A stretch of 64,000 bases of DNA from Metellina segmentata (taxonomy: Eukaryota; Arthropoda; Arachnida; Araneae; Tetragnathidae). The stretch covers positions 13,283,518-13,347,517 of the forward strand of contig OX375872.1 of the NCBI GenBank assembly GCA_947359465.1. The letters are read 5' to 3'. Below are positions 24,207 through 35,439 of this stretch, in pieces; position 1 is the first letter of the stretch; the number at the start of each line of letters is the position of its first letter. The translations under genes and the position numbers were made by a program. Below the pieces are notes generated by a model. The model had not been told where the DNA came from. It saw nothing but the letters and a program-made list of their open reading frames with translations, and made no database searches.

Positions 24207-25660
24207 ACTTTCGAAATCGTTTTTCAATGCACTGCAGTGACCGCTGTGAAATTCTCTAATACGATGGAAAACGGCGTAGATTTTAGATGCTCCTTGTGTT
24301 TAATTTAAAGAATATGAAATCGTTTTTCAATGTACTGCAACCGCTGTGAGATTCTCTAATAAGATGGAAAACGGCGCAGATTTTAGATGCTCCTTGTGTT
24401 TAATTTAAAGAATCTGAAATCGTTTTTCAATGTACTGCAGTAACCGCTGTGAGATTCTCTAATAAGAAGGAAAACGGCGCAGATTTTAGATGCTCCTTGT
24501 GTTTAATTTAAAGAATCTGAAATCGTTTTTCAATTCACTGCAGTGACCGCTGTGAGATTCTCTAATAAGATGCCAAACGGTGCAGATTTTAGACGCTCCT
24601 TGTGTTTAATTTTAAGAAATTGAAATCGTTTTTCAATGCATTGCACACTGTGGAGTTTTCGAATGCAATGAAAAATAGGGCACTTTTAGGATATCTAACT
24701 TATCTTTAATTTTAAATTACGTCTTAATGTAATAAAGTAAATGCTGTAGGGTTATCAAATATTATGAAAAATGTGGTATATTTAGGATGTCCGTTATGTT
24801 GAATTTTAAGAATACAGATGACTTTATAGTGCAATTCATTAACTGTTGTGTTATTCTTGTGTTACACAGAAAATGGTACAGGCTTAGGACCTTTCTTATG
24901 TTTAATTTTAAGAACTCGAAAATGTTTTTCAATGCAATCGAAGATGCGATTAAGATGGAAAATGGTTTAAAACGCCTACTTGTTTTTATTTTAAGAATTC
25001 ATTTTTCAATGCAATGCATGACATCTGTAAAGTTTTGGAAAGAGAAAAAATAGTGCAGGTTATTGTGACGCTCCTTATGCTTAAGTTTAAAAATTCAAAA
25101 TCAATTTTCAATACTATGCAGTAACCGATCTTCGAAAGAGATGAAAATAGTACAGGTTTTTATTAAGTTGTTCCTTATGTTTAATTTTTGAGAATTCGAA
25201 ATCGCTTTTCAATACAATGCATTCACAGCTGTCGGATTCTTGTTTGAAACAGAAAATGAGGTGGCTTAAAACTTTTTTGTTTAATTTTATGAAATCGAAA
25301 TTGTTTGTCAGTATAATGCTGAAACCAAAGTGAGATTCTCTAATGAAATGGAATATAGTGTGTGTTCAGAACTTTTCTTATGTGTAATTTTAAGATTTCG
25401 AAATGGTTTTTCAATGCAATGAAGTTTCAATTGCGTTCGAACGTACGCTGTGGGATTCTTGAGTGTGATGTAACATGGTGCCGGTATTGAATCTTCCTCA
25501 TCTTCCGTTTAAGTCATAGAACAAAATTAAATTCCTAATTATTTTTCAATACGATAGAAATTTATGCGTTTGAACGTTTGCTCGGTGTTTCTCGAATGAG
25601 ATAAAAATATTTAAACTGGTTTTGGACGTTTCTTATGATTTAAGGCATCCGAACACGTTC

Positions 25661-25998
25661 GAGACCCTTTTTTTAAATGTGGTATAGAAACATTTTAATG
25701 AGATATTTTTATTTTTAGTGTTTTTAAACAATAGCATTGAGTTATAAATATTTAAAATATATATTAACAATTTTGTAAAAAAGATAATTATGTATTAAAT
25801 TTTAAAGAAATTTGTCAAAAACTTCAAATGTGTTACAGTAAAATCTATTCAACCAATTTGAAAAATGATGCTACCAAAATAAACTGCTTGCATTTTACAA
25901 GGGAATGAACTAGAATCAAAAGGATACTTCAATAAACAAAAATTTAATAAGCGATCGCAAAATGAATACAAGGTTTTTGATAGTTTTACAGTCCTATT
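25661..25998. other. No recognised feature
   Basis: AT-rich spacer. Confidence 0.5.
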
Positions 25999-26366
25999 TC
26001 TTAAATAAATGGCCGACCAACCGGTATAGTGGTTAAGGTGTTAGCCTATAGATCGGAAGGTTCCTAGTTCGAATCCGGGTCCGGGCATGGATGTTTGTAA
26101 GCGTATGGTGTAGAGGCGGCTGGTGCACCTTAAATCTGTCGAAACCGAAAGTCCTCACGTTGGGTTGGCGTGGAAGTTTGGAGAGTGGGGTGCCAGCTCA
26201 GGTGTTGCTTCGTCATCTGACCGTGGTTCAAAATTACGAGTTGTTGTCCTCGGATCTTTCCCTTAAGGGACTGATCCCGGACCGTCGTCAATAGCCCGTT
26301 GTGTTGCTATAGTACGACGTTAACTAAAAATTACCAATTACCAATTACCATCTTAAATAAATGGCC
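25999..26366 (+). mobile_element. Intact SINE with 16-bp target-site duplication, head type 2
   Basis: The SINE (26015-26350) is flanked by identical TCTTAAATAAATGGCC at 25999-26014 and 26351-26366. The head GGTATAGTGGTTAAGGTGTT...GGTTCCTAGTTCGAATCC has a good A box and B box and differs from the CCCAGTTGG...GCAACCGGAGG head of most other copies. The body is the common one (GGAAGTTTGGAGAGTGG, TCATCTGACCGTGGTTCAAA, CCCGTTGTGTTGC). The tail is a run of AATTACC units. The 67-codon forward frame inside is not a gene. Confidence 0.95.
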
Positions 26367-26832
26367 ATAATTTAAATACCTTTTCAACTCAGAATAGTTA
26401 TTCTAGTTCATTCAATAGAAAACATTATAAAGAACAAGTTCTCAAAGAAGTAATGTATAAATATTAATTTAGAGTAAAAAATAGTTTGAAAAGTGTATTG
26501 TCTGCTCTCTTGCTTTTACTGTTTACGTAAACAACTTTGTTCTTCACTTCTCTTTACAAATGTTCACAATATTTCCAAAAGAGAATCCATTTAAATATCT
26601 GAGAAAACTTTCTAAAATTATATTTGCAAGGAAAAGTAAATTTTAAACTTAAATTTCGACAGGTTTATGGTCTTTTAACAGCCATTTCCGATGTTTTCCA
26701 TATCTACTTCCTGTTTCTTCACGTCTTGATTAAAATCTTAATATCTCTGCAACGAATCAACTTAGAGAGAAAAAACAAATATATTTTGGAAAGCATACAA
26801 ATACTCTATCAAATAAGATCAAGTAAGATAAA
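26367..26832. other. No recognised feature
   Basis: AT-rich sequence. A 94-codon forward frame here is low-complexity and overlaps the next element. Confidence 0.45.
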
Positions 26833-27413
26833 TAGGTGTTCCAAATATCGCCCCTGTCCTTATTATCACCTATTCGTGTTTGCTAACTACTTTGCGCAAC
26901 ATCTATGAGTTTATGTAGTTACCTTCATGGTCTAGTGTTTTGCCACACGTAGCGCCACCGGTAAGTTTCCTATCAGTTATATCAACAACACTGCTACATA
27001 TGAAGTATTTGAGGCTGTCATCAACGTATTTTTTGTCTCCAATCCATTCAGGGAACATCCAGGTAAGTGTTTCCAAATCGTAATTTCATTTATATGACTC
27101 AAAAGTACATTAAATACTAAAGGTAGGTATGTATGCTCTACTAGCAACTCGTTTTTAATAGTAGGTCCTAATTTCGCCTGGTGGGTGGTGATAGGAACAG
27201 GGGTAGGCGAGATTAGGAATCCACTCTTGCAAATTCTCTTGGTAAACTTTTTGAAGTTTGACTAGTTAACTTAAACTGACATAACTAAAGAAGGCATATG
27301 ATCTCTGGAAACCAAAGTAGAATAGTTCCTAGTGATATTAATTTAGTTTCCAATTTTATTTCCCAACCCAGAAGTCTGAGACACAGAGAAATAGTTAGGG
27401 TAGGCGATACTTG
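26833..27413. mobile_element. TIR element, copy 1 of an inverted pair
   Basis: Ends AGGTGTTCCAAATATCGCC (left) and, in reverse complement on the right, AAGTGTTCCAAGTATCGCC. The whole element recurs inverted at 48465-49050. Outer arms differ by roughly 12 percent, while the core 26905-27168 differs at only about 4 sites. Near 27168-27229 an internal inverted repeat (TAGGTCCTAATTTCGCCT / AGGCGAGATTAGGA) resembles the outer ends, suggesting two overlapping elements. On the plus strand the core contains two GTAAGT donor-like sites (26961, 27063). I cannot assign the superfamily. Confidence 0.75.
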
Positions 27414-30400
27414 GAACACTTACCCTAATACACTAAGATCTTCGCTAATAGATCCTCTTCAACTTGGATAGCACAGCATAAATCAGATTGCTTGGAAAAT
27501 AGCTTTCTAAATGAAATAGAAACGCGCTTCTTAAATTCTAATTCACTTTTCAAAATCCAGACAGAAATCGATTGGGATTATTTTTGGAATACGGTCTCTT
27601 ATTATATTTGAATTCCTTTCAGTTATCACCTGTTTTATAAAAATGAACATTTCTTTCAAAGATGGCCAAAGTGTTTGGAAAAGTACCTGCCTACCGTGTT
27701 TTATTCATTACGAATAATAGCTAACGTAACAGAAAAAAATTATTTTAATTGGATGACGCCATTAAATAAGTTAGCTTCAAACAGAGGGACATTTTCAGGA
27801 ATTTCAGAGACCCGAGTAAGGAATTTTTTAGGTCTGTAAATTCTCATATTTGGGGACCATGCGTTTTTAAATCCAGTTGCGTCTTGGTAAACACTGATCT
27901 TTGTACTGTCTATAAAATTGAATATGTATTTAATCCTGGAACTCTAAACTATTATATTTATCATCCTTATCATTTGATATATATGTCGTATTTCAATAAA
28001 GTATTTATGATTAATCATTAAAATAGCTCGCCATCAAAAGTTTAGTAAACTTTTTATCTCGAAGAATAAGTCGCTGATTTTAGATATTTTTTTCAAACAT
28101 TCCTAGCAAGTAGTAGTTCAGTGATTGTAGATTTAGGAAGTGTTCGAGGAACTGCATATCGGTATTTTACCTTGGCAACGAGTCAGACCTTAATCCGAAA
28201 AAAGTAAATAGACTATTTTTGGTTTCAATATGTGCTTTTATAGTATAGAGCTTCTATTATTAGGAAACGACCAATAGAAGTTTTCTTAAAGTTGAAAGAA
28301 TCCGTGGATTCTTTAGAAAGATGTGGTCCTTTAGTCATGAAGGATGAGTAGCAATAGTTAGGCTACACTAATCACAAATCTCAGAGAGTAAAATGCCGAG
28401 TAATCAAAAATGTTGACTTAAATTAATCTTGAAAAGGCGGTTTTCACTTTATTTAAAATGTATCTCGAACCAATGACTTACAATATAACTTTATTGAGTA
28501 AATAGATCTGATATAGTTATTTATGATTCCTTTTAGTTTATCAGAAATGATTTCCTACCACTTTTAGGAGCAGTCATTGGTTCCATAGATATTCTTGGAT
28601 TTTCCAATAACTGGCTAAGATGTATGAGGCATTTTGAATACAATTATCCTTAAGCATATACAAAGCCCTTTTAGGACTATGCTACAATTCGCATTTAGGG
28701 TCTCTTTGCCTCATTCTATTGGGATAATAAGATTACAATATTGTTTTTGAAATAGTATCATCCCAATAGGCCAATCTGGTTTATTTGTACATGTTATAAG
28801 ACACTGTATAAACTCCTTAGCCTTAAGCATGTGATGCTATGTTTGAATTTTGCTCCAATTCACATTTTGTGTCCCCTTCGAGTCTAGTTATATGGTCGAT
28901 AGTGAAAAATTAAAACTATAATTTCATCACAAACATGTCACTATTCTTATAAGTACTGGTTTCTTTTCAATAGTATACAAACTGGTAACCCATAAAGGAA
29001 ATATAAAAGTAGAGTGTACAATGGTAACTTTTTTATGAGCCCAGAATCATGCAACCAAAACTAGAAGTAACGTGACCCTTAGACTGCTTTCTTCAGTTCG
29101 GTGTAACCTAACATTCATCATCTGATTGGTCCATGAACGGGAGAAGACAACCATCCATAGGTTCAGCATTTGATGGGTCCGTTGTTTGATCATCTGATAG
29201 TAGTAGATTTTAGCGATTTCACCACTTTTGTCGACACTATAGAAATAAGGATTCACACACATGCTGTGTGTATAGCCAATAGTCAAACGAATCGTCGGAT
29301 ACCAAACAGGCGAACTAAATCCATTTTTTAGAACAGTCAGTTGGCTAGTAGTTGACATGTTGGTCACACTTTTTGAAGCTCCTCTGAATAGCAATTGTCA
29401 GTCTACTTATATTTCAAGTCTATGTGTTAAACATGGACATCGACGCTTGTTTTGAAAATTATTTGCAAGATATGTGAATCCAAAATTAACTTGTGTCTGT
29501 GAAACGTATCAATTTCCCGGTCACAAAATCATTTAACTCTGCTCAATTGTTGAATCACCAAGCGCAATATTTTTGAGGACTCGTTTCTAGCTTACTACGG
29601 GCAACCAATTAACAGCTTGAAAAATATTATTGAGAATTTTACATTTTATTTTTAAGATAAAATACAGGGACTGTCTTAGGCGGCCTATGAGGAATGGGTA
29701 TGTAGTAAGTTGTGAAAAACAAAAAAGTCCACCGAAAACTTGAAATTTAAAGCAACTAACTCTGATAATTTGCTTGCAAAGCACTGGGGCATGAAAAAAC
29801 AGTCGATTCGGCTTCAAAAGACGACTAAACAAACTAAATCGAGCGCTTCAAGGATGAGCTCATCCTCTGGTAATCTTTTTCTTCAAACCAAAAATGTTTC
29901 GCCACGTATGAAGCGATAAAGGTCAACCAGGTCAGAAACAACATAGCAGTGGGAAATTCGTTGTTCATTGGTTCGGGTGGCCATAGCAAAACAGTCTAAG
30001 TATTTCTTGGAATTCTAGAAAACCAGTAGTGCAGCCATTACACCCGTGCCTACGAATGACAAAACCTGTAAAGCAGAAGGTCAAATTCGGTTTTTCGGCG
30101 TTTGTTGATTTTCTGGAACTGCAGTTGAACTCGATTGTCTGATTGTTGAAGGTTGTTTGCAAGTCTAAGTTAACAAGGTTGTCTTTCATATCATGAACTT
30201 AACTAATCGCAGCAAACGAATGATTGTACACATAAGGCAACTGTTCGACAACAAAAGATCATGCTGTTTCTCTCGTATTGATTAAACTTTGACTGTGATT
30301 GTGAACCCTTTCTAAAATCAGCAAATCAAATGATAGACGAAGTTCAATGGGGCTTGGAAAGTTTTAGTAAAAGTAGTAATCTTGTTTATAGCTGAACGGC

Positions 30401-30714
30401 TGCATGCTTGAGTTTACAAGAATGTAGTGCATGAACCGTACTAATCATAAGAGTGGAGCAATTACACACGTAGTATAAGTACAACTATTCGCCATCAAAA
30501 GACCGTGTTGATTCAACTTTGGCGGCGTGAGTTTTACAATCAAGAGTTATATATAAATCTTGGCAGTCGCTATGGAAACAGGGTGCGTTCGTTTTGGTGT
30601 TTGCATGATGGTTGTATTGTTGGGATTTATAGTGCAAGGGCCATATTTGGTTGTGGCGGAACAAAAGACAGACAATACTAAGTAAAGGACATCCACATCC
30701 CAAGTTTTACTGAC
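27414..30714. other. 3.3 kb without recognised features
   Basis: No repeat family seen elsewhere in the window occurs here apart from a few GATTCT-type words near 28250-28330. The stretch 29040-30700 is slightly richer in GC and has minus-strand frames of 115, 81, 74 and 72 codons. None starts at a convincing ATG in context or shows a motif I recognise. It could hold non-coding host sequence, introns, or old unrecognisable elements. Confidence 0.4.
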
Positions 30715-30835
30715 TAAGGAAAGGAAAAATCTGAGGACGACTCATAGTTTTTAATTACGGTCATATGACGAGAACAACACCTGAGCTAGCACCTCACTCT
30801 CCAAACTTTCACATCATACCAACGTGAAACACTTG
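30715..30835 (-). mobile_element. SINE fragment
   Basis: Minus-strand body: TTTTTAATTACGGTCATATGAC, with the reverse of TCATCTGACCGT altered, then ACACCTGAGCTAGCACC, CTCACTCTCCAAACTTTCAC and CCAACGTGA. Head and 3' tail are missing. Confidence 0.72.
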
Positions 30836-31264
30836 AAAAGCAAGCGACAGACAGAATGAAAGTGTTTTTGACACACAAGTAAAAACTAGTTTAAAAAATG
30901 GAACCCTTGTCAATTATTACTCGGAGATTGATAGCGCATTTGACAAACCTAGTGTACATAAACGGTTTAAAAGTTAGCTGATTAGGTTTTTTAAGGGCCC
31001 TATTTTGTTAAACTGTGTAAACACATGACCGTCAGCGTCATGTAATGGACATGCGCAAACAAAGAAAACTAAATTTGTTTGAATAAGAAAAAAATAAAAG
31101 CAGTATTAGTTCCAGAAATCGAACCAGGTTCGCTTTTAACTCCCAGATTGCTAGAGCAGTGGACAAACTCACTGAGTCACACGCAACCATCGGTTTCAAG
31201 ACGCAGTAGCCCAGTTTGAAGAGTAACGGATTAATCAATTCATATTAATCGTGTAGCTGAAAAA
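30836..31264. other. Unassigned; possible decayed SINE head
   Basis: At about 31100-31180, AGAAATCGAACCAGGTTCGC and CCCAGATTGCTAGAGCAGTGG resemble a minus-strand tRNA-like head of the 50513-50722 SINE type. The 66-codon minus frame overlaps it and is not supported as a gene. Confidence 0.4.
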
Positions 31265-31622
31265 AGGACACTGTCTTAATGTGTAATAGAACCGTGTTAG
31301 AAAAATTAGCCTTTTAATTTAAGGGGACAATTTTGAAGAGCAACGGATTAGGAACCAGAAGATTGGGAGTTCGAAACTCAGTCCAACCAAAAACCGCCGT
31401 GTACTTGGGGCTAGTGCACGGTAAATCTGTCGTGGCTCATATGACATCACGTTGGCATGGTGTGTAAAATTTAGAGAGTGGCGCCAGTTCAGGTGTTATA
31501 CTCGGTGTTGATCACGGTTCAAAATTACGAGGTGTTGCCCTTGGAATTTTCACTTCGGGATTGGTCCCGGACCGTTGCCATTAGCTCGTGTGTTGCTGCT
31601 GTGCGATGTTAATTCAACTGCC
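31265..31622 (+). mobile_element. SINE plus shared upstream flank
   Basis: The SINE runs from about 31318 (GATTGGGAGTTCGAAACTC B box, TAAATCTGTCGTGGCTC, CAAAATTACGAGGTGTTGCC, GTGCGATGTTAATT). The preceding 31265-31317 match the flank at 2285-2339. Confidence 0.82.
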
Positions 31623-31666
31623 CCATCTCCTCAAGAAACAGGCATTACAATTAAATTAAATTTTAA

Positions 31667-31957
31667 GGTAGGTAAGTAGTTTAATTAACGACGCACTGGG
31701 GCAACGCAGCGGGCTATTACAGACGGTCCGGTATCTATTCCTTAGGGAAAGATCCAATAACGCCTCGTAGTTTTAAACCACTTTCGGATGACGAGGTAAC
31801 ACTTGAGCTGGCACCCAACTCTCCAAACTTGCATGCCCCACCAACGTGAGGACATTTGAATCCATAAGATTTAACGCGCTCTCTTTGTACACGAAGGTCT
31901 TTGGCTTGATTTGAACTCTTAAACCACGGGTTGCAGGCTACCACGGCCCCCAATGCA
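31667..31957 (-). mobile_element. SINE, complete
   Basis: Starts with the 3' tail in reverse (GGTAGGTAAGTAGTTTAATT) and ends with the reverse-complement head (AACCACGGGTTGCAGGCTACC). Body landmarks include CAACGTGAGGACATTTGA and TTTAACGCG. The 115-codon minus frame starting nearby is partly SINE and not a gene. It lies tail-to-tail with the plus-strand copy at 31318-31622, only about 45 bp apart. Confidence 0.85.
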
Positions 31958-32340
31958 ATGTTAATTAAATTTCTATCTACCAGCTTCGAATTAAAAAAAC
32001 GTTTACAAACGGCATGAACAATAGCATCCGTACCAGTTCCCATAAGCTGAGCGGTGTTTAGCTGCAAAGGTAATGACCACATCTATTGCAGGAATCGGCT
32101 TTCCAGCAGAGAAAAAAATTTAATTTCAAACTTCAATGTCGATGCCGACGAAAAGGGTAATTCTATAGATATTGCCTTTGCCAAAAGGTGCCGATTCCAG
32201 TTGAACACACCTACCATTTTTAATTAAAATATGACCTTTTTTTCTCATCTTCCAATGCTGTTCTCGAATTCACCTAACGAAATTTAATGAACGAAATAAC
32301 CTTTTTAGACCTTGAAGAAACAGGTGTCTGAAAATTTCCC

Positions 32341-32495
32341 CTTTGTACACGCCGCTCTTTCGTTGGGTTGCAACTCGCCCCCCTCAGGTCCTATTACTGT
32401 TCCAACCGGGCTTCCTTACGTTGTAGGTATTTCATTAACATCGCACTGGAGCAATACAACATGCTATTAGCGACGGAATCCACCCCCGAATTGTA
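32341..32495 (-). mobile_element. Two SINE pieces in rearranged order
   Basis: A minus-strand head (CTTTGTACACGCCGCTCTT through CCAACCGGGCTTCC, 32341-32425) is directly followed by a minus-strand 3' end (GTAGGTATTTCATTAACATC through GCTATTAGCGACGG, 32430-32480). In an intact minus-strand copy the 3' end comes first, so this is the junction of two tandem copies or a rearrangement. Confidence 0.65.
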
Positions 32496-32865
32496 TTGTA
32501 TTAACGAATCTTACGTTAAGGTAACTGGTATTTGGTACTGCCAGATGGTTGTTTAAGAGTATAAAATTTTTTTTATATTACAGTGAAACATTGATTAACC
32601 GTCATTAAATATTATATGTTATTAGTACGTACACACATACATACATACTGTACTCTATGCACAGTAACCCGATTGCCGCGAAACATCATCCTCGCTTTAC
32701 TGTTGAGTGGAGCACTATTGTTTTATTCACGAGTCATATTCGTGGCCCGCCTAGCTATCACACTCGTCGTCAGTTTCAGTTGTGGTTGAGAAATTTTTCT
32801 ACTGTACTATCTACTGTACTACGTAATACTGTTACTTCACTATACTGTACTTAATATAAATTGCA
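32496..32865. other. No recognised feature
   Basis: Mixed sequence with ACATACATAC and CTACTGTACTA short repeats (32628-32648, 32798-32852). No gene supported. Confidence 0.45.
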
Positions 32866-33109
32866 CACTCACTACCAAAAGTTAAGCACGAAAAGTAAAA
32901 TGCGAAAAAAATGACAAGTACAGCTTTGATTGACACGACATGCGGAAGGAAAGTAGCGAATAGGTTTATGCATGTACAAAACAAATAATTAAATGCAAAG
33001 ATGAAAACAATATTGAATTTTCATAAATTATAGGATGAAGTCATATTGTAGTCATTAACAAAATGATGTTTAAATCCAAAACAAATAAACAAACCGACAT
33101 TAATAGGGT

Positions 33110-33900
33110 ATGTGGGCAACCTTCATCATCAACATCGATGTCGATGTTTTCAAAACATCGATGTTTTTAAAAAAACATCGATGTATTGGAATCGATGTTT
33201 TTGTAACATCGATGTTTATACTTGTCGATGTTTTATTTTTAATTGAAAAAAGTACCGTTACAAAATTAAAAAAATAACCAAGTAGCATAATTTTCATAAT
33301 CAGCAAATTGAACATACTTTTAGTTGGGATGCGACATCGATGTCAATGTTTTCAAAACATTGATGTTTTATAAAAAACATCGATGTATTGGAGCCGATGT
33401 CGCATCACTTGTTTCTAAACCAGATTCAAGAAATGGGGGAAATAGTTTAAGTACACTGAATTTAAAAAACATGGATGGTTTGGGTGCGATGTATTATCAA
33501 CATCGATGTTTTAATTTTGAACATCGATGTCTCAAAACATCGATGTTTTGCTGTCGATGTCGCATCAATAGGTGCTAAACCAGTTTTGAGAAATAGGAAA
33601 AAAAGTTTAAATACACTGAATTTAAAAACATCGATGGTTTGGGGGCGATGCATTATCAACATTGATGTTTTAATTTTGAATATCGATGTTTTAATTTTGA
33701 ATATCGATGTTTTGCGGTCGATGTAGCATCACTAGTTGCTAAACCAGTTTTAGGAAATGGGGGAAAAAAGTTTAATTACAATGAATTTTAAAAACATCGA
33801 TGTTTTTTGGGCGATGTATTATCAACATCGATGTTTTAATTTTGAACACCGATGTCTTAAAACATCGATGTTTTGCTGTCGATGTCGCATCCCTAGTGTG
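33110..33900. repeat. ~160-bp satellite built on AACATCGATGTT
   Basis: Tandem units of about 160 bp begin near 33325, 33485, 33645 and 33805. Each carries several copies of the perfect 12-base palindrome AACATCGATGTT or ATCGATG variants, then GTCGCATCA, GCTAAACCAGTTTT and ACTGAATTTAAAAACATCGA. At the left (33130-33235) only palindrome-rich sequence is present. All open frames of 66-96 codons here, on both strands, are the repeat read in different frames. Confidence 0.92.
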
Positions 33901-34155
33901 AAGGTTGCTCTTCGATACCAATTCGCTACAACAGTAATATATCGATCTTCCACGGGGGTCGTAACCCTTGGGCGGCCGGCCACAGGTCTTTGGACGACTG
34001 TTTGCCTTGTTTGGAATTGTTTCCATAATCGTGAAATGACGGAATGATGAACTCCGAAGAAAAGAGCAACATCAGCGATTGATTACCCTGCTTCAAGGCG
34101 TCCCACAGAGCACCAGAGCTCACTATCTGCCATTCGTCTTCTGGAAGCCATAGAA
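33893..34155 (-). pseudogene. Tc1 transposase N-terminus, truncated
   Basis: This is the DNA-binding part of a Tc1-family transposase, which binds the element's own terminal repeats. Translating the minus strand from about 34155 gives MASRRRMADSELWC, then GRLEAG, one in-frame TAG, then ADVALFFGVHHSVISRLWKQ, a helix-turn-helix of the type that precedes the catalytic domain. It continues with RPVAGRPRVTTPVEDRYI, including the GRPR hook motif and the TTPxEDRYI segment typical of the family. The frame ends at about 33900, where the ATCGAT-rich satellite starts. No DDE residues remain, so it cannot be catalytically active. It sits within TIRs at 32866 and 34421, in the orientation expected for a 5'-proximal N-terminus. 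Confidence 0.85.
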
Positions 34156-34421
34156 ACACGTCTGTCTTGAAAATTAATCATACGAAAGTTCTAAACACTT
34201 TTTATCAGCACTTACATGCAACTCCTCTAACCCTTCACAATGCTGGCTTCTTATACGACTGCCTTTACTGCATATTTCTCGACACGAAACCGTGATTGGC
34301 TGTTACATAACACATCTGCATACTACCATCTACCTCTACAGCAAATTGCAGCCTCTCAATTTGAGATTTGCTTCTGGAAATAACCATTTTTCTCTCTGTG
34401 CTTAATTTTTGGCAGTGAGTG

Positions 34422-34733
34422 TATATTGTTTGTATCTGTGAAATAAAATACATGTATGTACAGTACATTTTCAGTTCGTAAACATGCATTTGTTACCATT
34501 CGTTCATATGCAATTCATCGGGGTCATTTGTTGACTAAGGTTTTTCTGTTATCCGTCTATTCGAATAACTGTCACGGTCCCGACCCTGGCGGTTAATCGA
34601 CGTTTCACCGTACTTTTAATTTGATTCTTTACTGATAGTTTTCTCAGTTTCCGTAATTGAAGTATTTTCGTCGCAAATAGCCGGCTGTGTGACTACCTCC
34701 ATTTCTGTGTAATGTTTAGTATCTAAATATCCA
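34422..34733. other. No recognised feature
   Basis: Spacer between the Tc1 element and the next SINE pieces. Confidence 0.5.
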
Positions 34734-35092
34734 TTGTGTTGCTCCTGTGCGACGTTCAATAAAAAACACCTCAATAGAGAATCTAAATGTAAAGTGGTAT
34801 CCCGATGGGAAGAGTAACGGATTTGCAACCGGAGGATTGCAAGTTCAAATCGAATCCAAGACCTTCGTGTACAAAGGGTGAACGTTAAATCTGTCAGGCC
34901 CTTAAATGTACTCACGTTGGCATTGTGTGGAAGTTCTCATGTGTTCCCTCGTTATCTGACCTTGATTCAAAATTACATGTTGTTGTCCTCGAATATTTCT
35001 TGCTTTGGTCCCTGACAGTCTTCAATAGCCTGTTGTGTTAGTCCGCCCCCCCCTACCTAGTATGACGTTGATTAAAATACCTACGTTATTTC
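34734..35092 (+). mobile_element. SINE 3' end followed by a full SINE
   Basis: A short 3' end (TGTTGCTCCTGTGCGACG, 34734-34775) is followed within about 20 bp by a head (GATGGGAAGAGTAACGG, AACCGGAGGATTGC) and a full body ending TATGACGTTGATTAAAATAC. This order suggests head-to-tail copies, as at 32341-32495. A run of C residues interrupts the 3' part near 35043. Confidence 0.78.
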
Positions 35093-35439
35093 TAACTTTC
35101 ACGACATTTTGTACTTAAATTTGTATATCCTACGCTTGACGCAGCTTGCGCCATAAAACAGCCCACCAAGCAGTGTAATGGCCAAAGTTCTGAATCGAAA
35201 GTTTTCTGAAATTCTCCTCGTATGCAGAAATGGTCAAATCTGGAAGGACGTGATATCTCATCGAAACCACTTGAAGGACTCAATTAGAAATGAGCGACGA
35301 TTGAAAAGCGACTGTGAAAACAAACGTAATGGACGACGATGGAATCCACTCAAACTGAGATGGAACTATCCAGAATCACTTTAAACCGTCTGAGCATCTC
35401 TTTGTCAGAACGCGCATTAATGATTAAATAACCGCACTA
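35093..35439. other. No recognised feature
   Basis: Contains short frames on both strands (63 and 68 codons). Neither shows family resemblance. Confidence 0.45.

Larger units (their letters stand above)
21660..25660. repeat. Degenerate ~107-bp satellite
   Basis: The unit contains GAAATCGTTTTTCAATGCA, CTGCAGTGACCGCTGTGAGA, TTCTCTAATAAGATGGAAAA and GCTCCTTGTGTTTAATTT. The cleanest tandem copies lie at about 24205-24640 with a spacing near 107 bp; outward copies become progressively diverged. Insertions at 22155-22803, 23114-23836 and 23930-24206 interrupt it. A local 29-bp repeat (TGTTTGTCTTATGTTTGTCT) sits at about 21850-21920, and a 76-bp segment is duplicated at 21776-21851 and 21929-22005. 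Confidence 0.85.
32866..34421 (-). mobile_element. Tc1-type element invaded by a satellite
   Basis: The left end reads CACTCACTACCAAAAGTTAA and the right end, in reverse complement, CACTCACTGCCAAAAATTAA. The right end abuts a TA; on the left the adjacent dinucleotide is CA. Total length 1,556 bp. The minus-strand transposase N-terminus (33893-34155) lies in the right half. Its reading stops where the ATCGAT-rich satellite (about 33110-33900) begins, so the catalytic part has been lost to, or replaced by, tandem repeats. Assignment to Tc1 rests on the HTH region and on the size and end structure. Confidence 0.8.

Noticed and set aside
26015..26090. Functional tRNA gene
   Set aside because: It is the head of a SINE bounded by a 16-bp duplication; the 3' acceptor half is replaced by the SINE body.
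26091..26294. 67-codon frame matching another at 49693-49896 as a conserved protein
   Set aside because: Both lie wholly inside the same SINE subfamily; the match reflects recent SINE copying rather than protein conservation.
29047..29394. 115-codon minus-strand frame as a gene
   Set aside because: Opens with TTG rather than ATG, and neither its sequence nor its surroundings suggest a family.
33324..34047. Several 66-96-codon frames on both strands
   Set aside because: They are the ATCGAT-rich satellite read in different frames (recurring HRCF and IDVLILN words).
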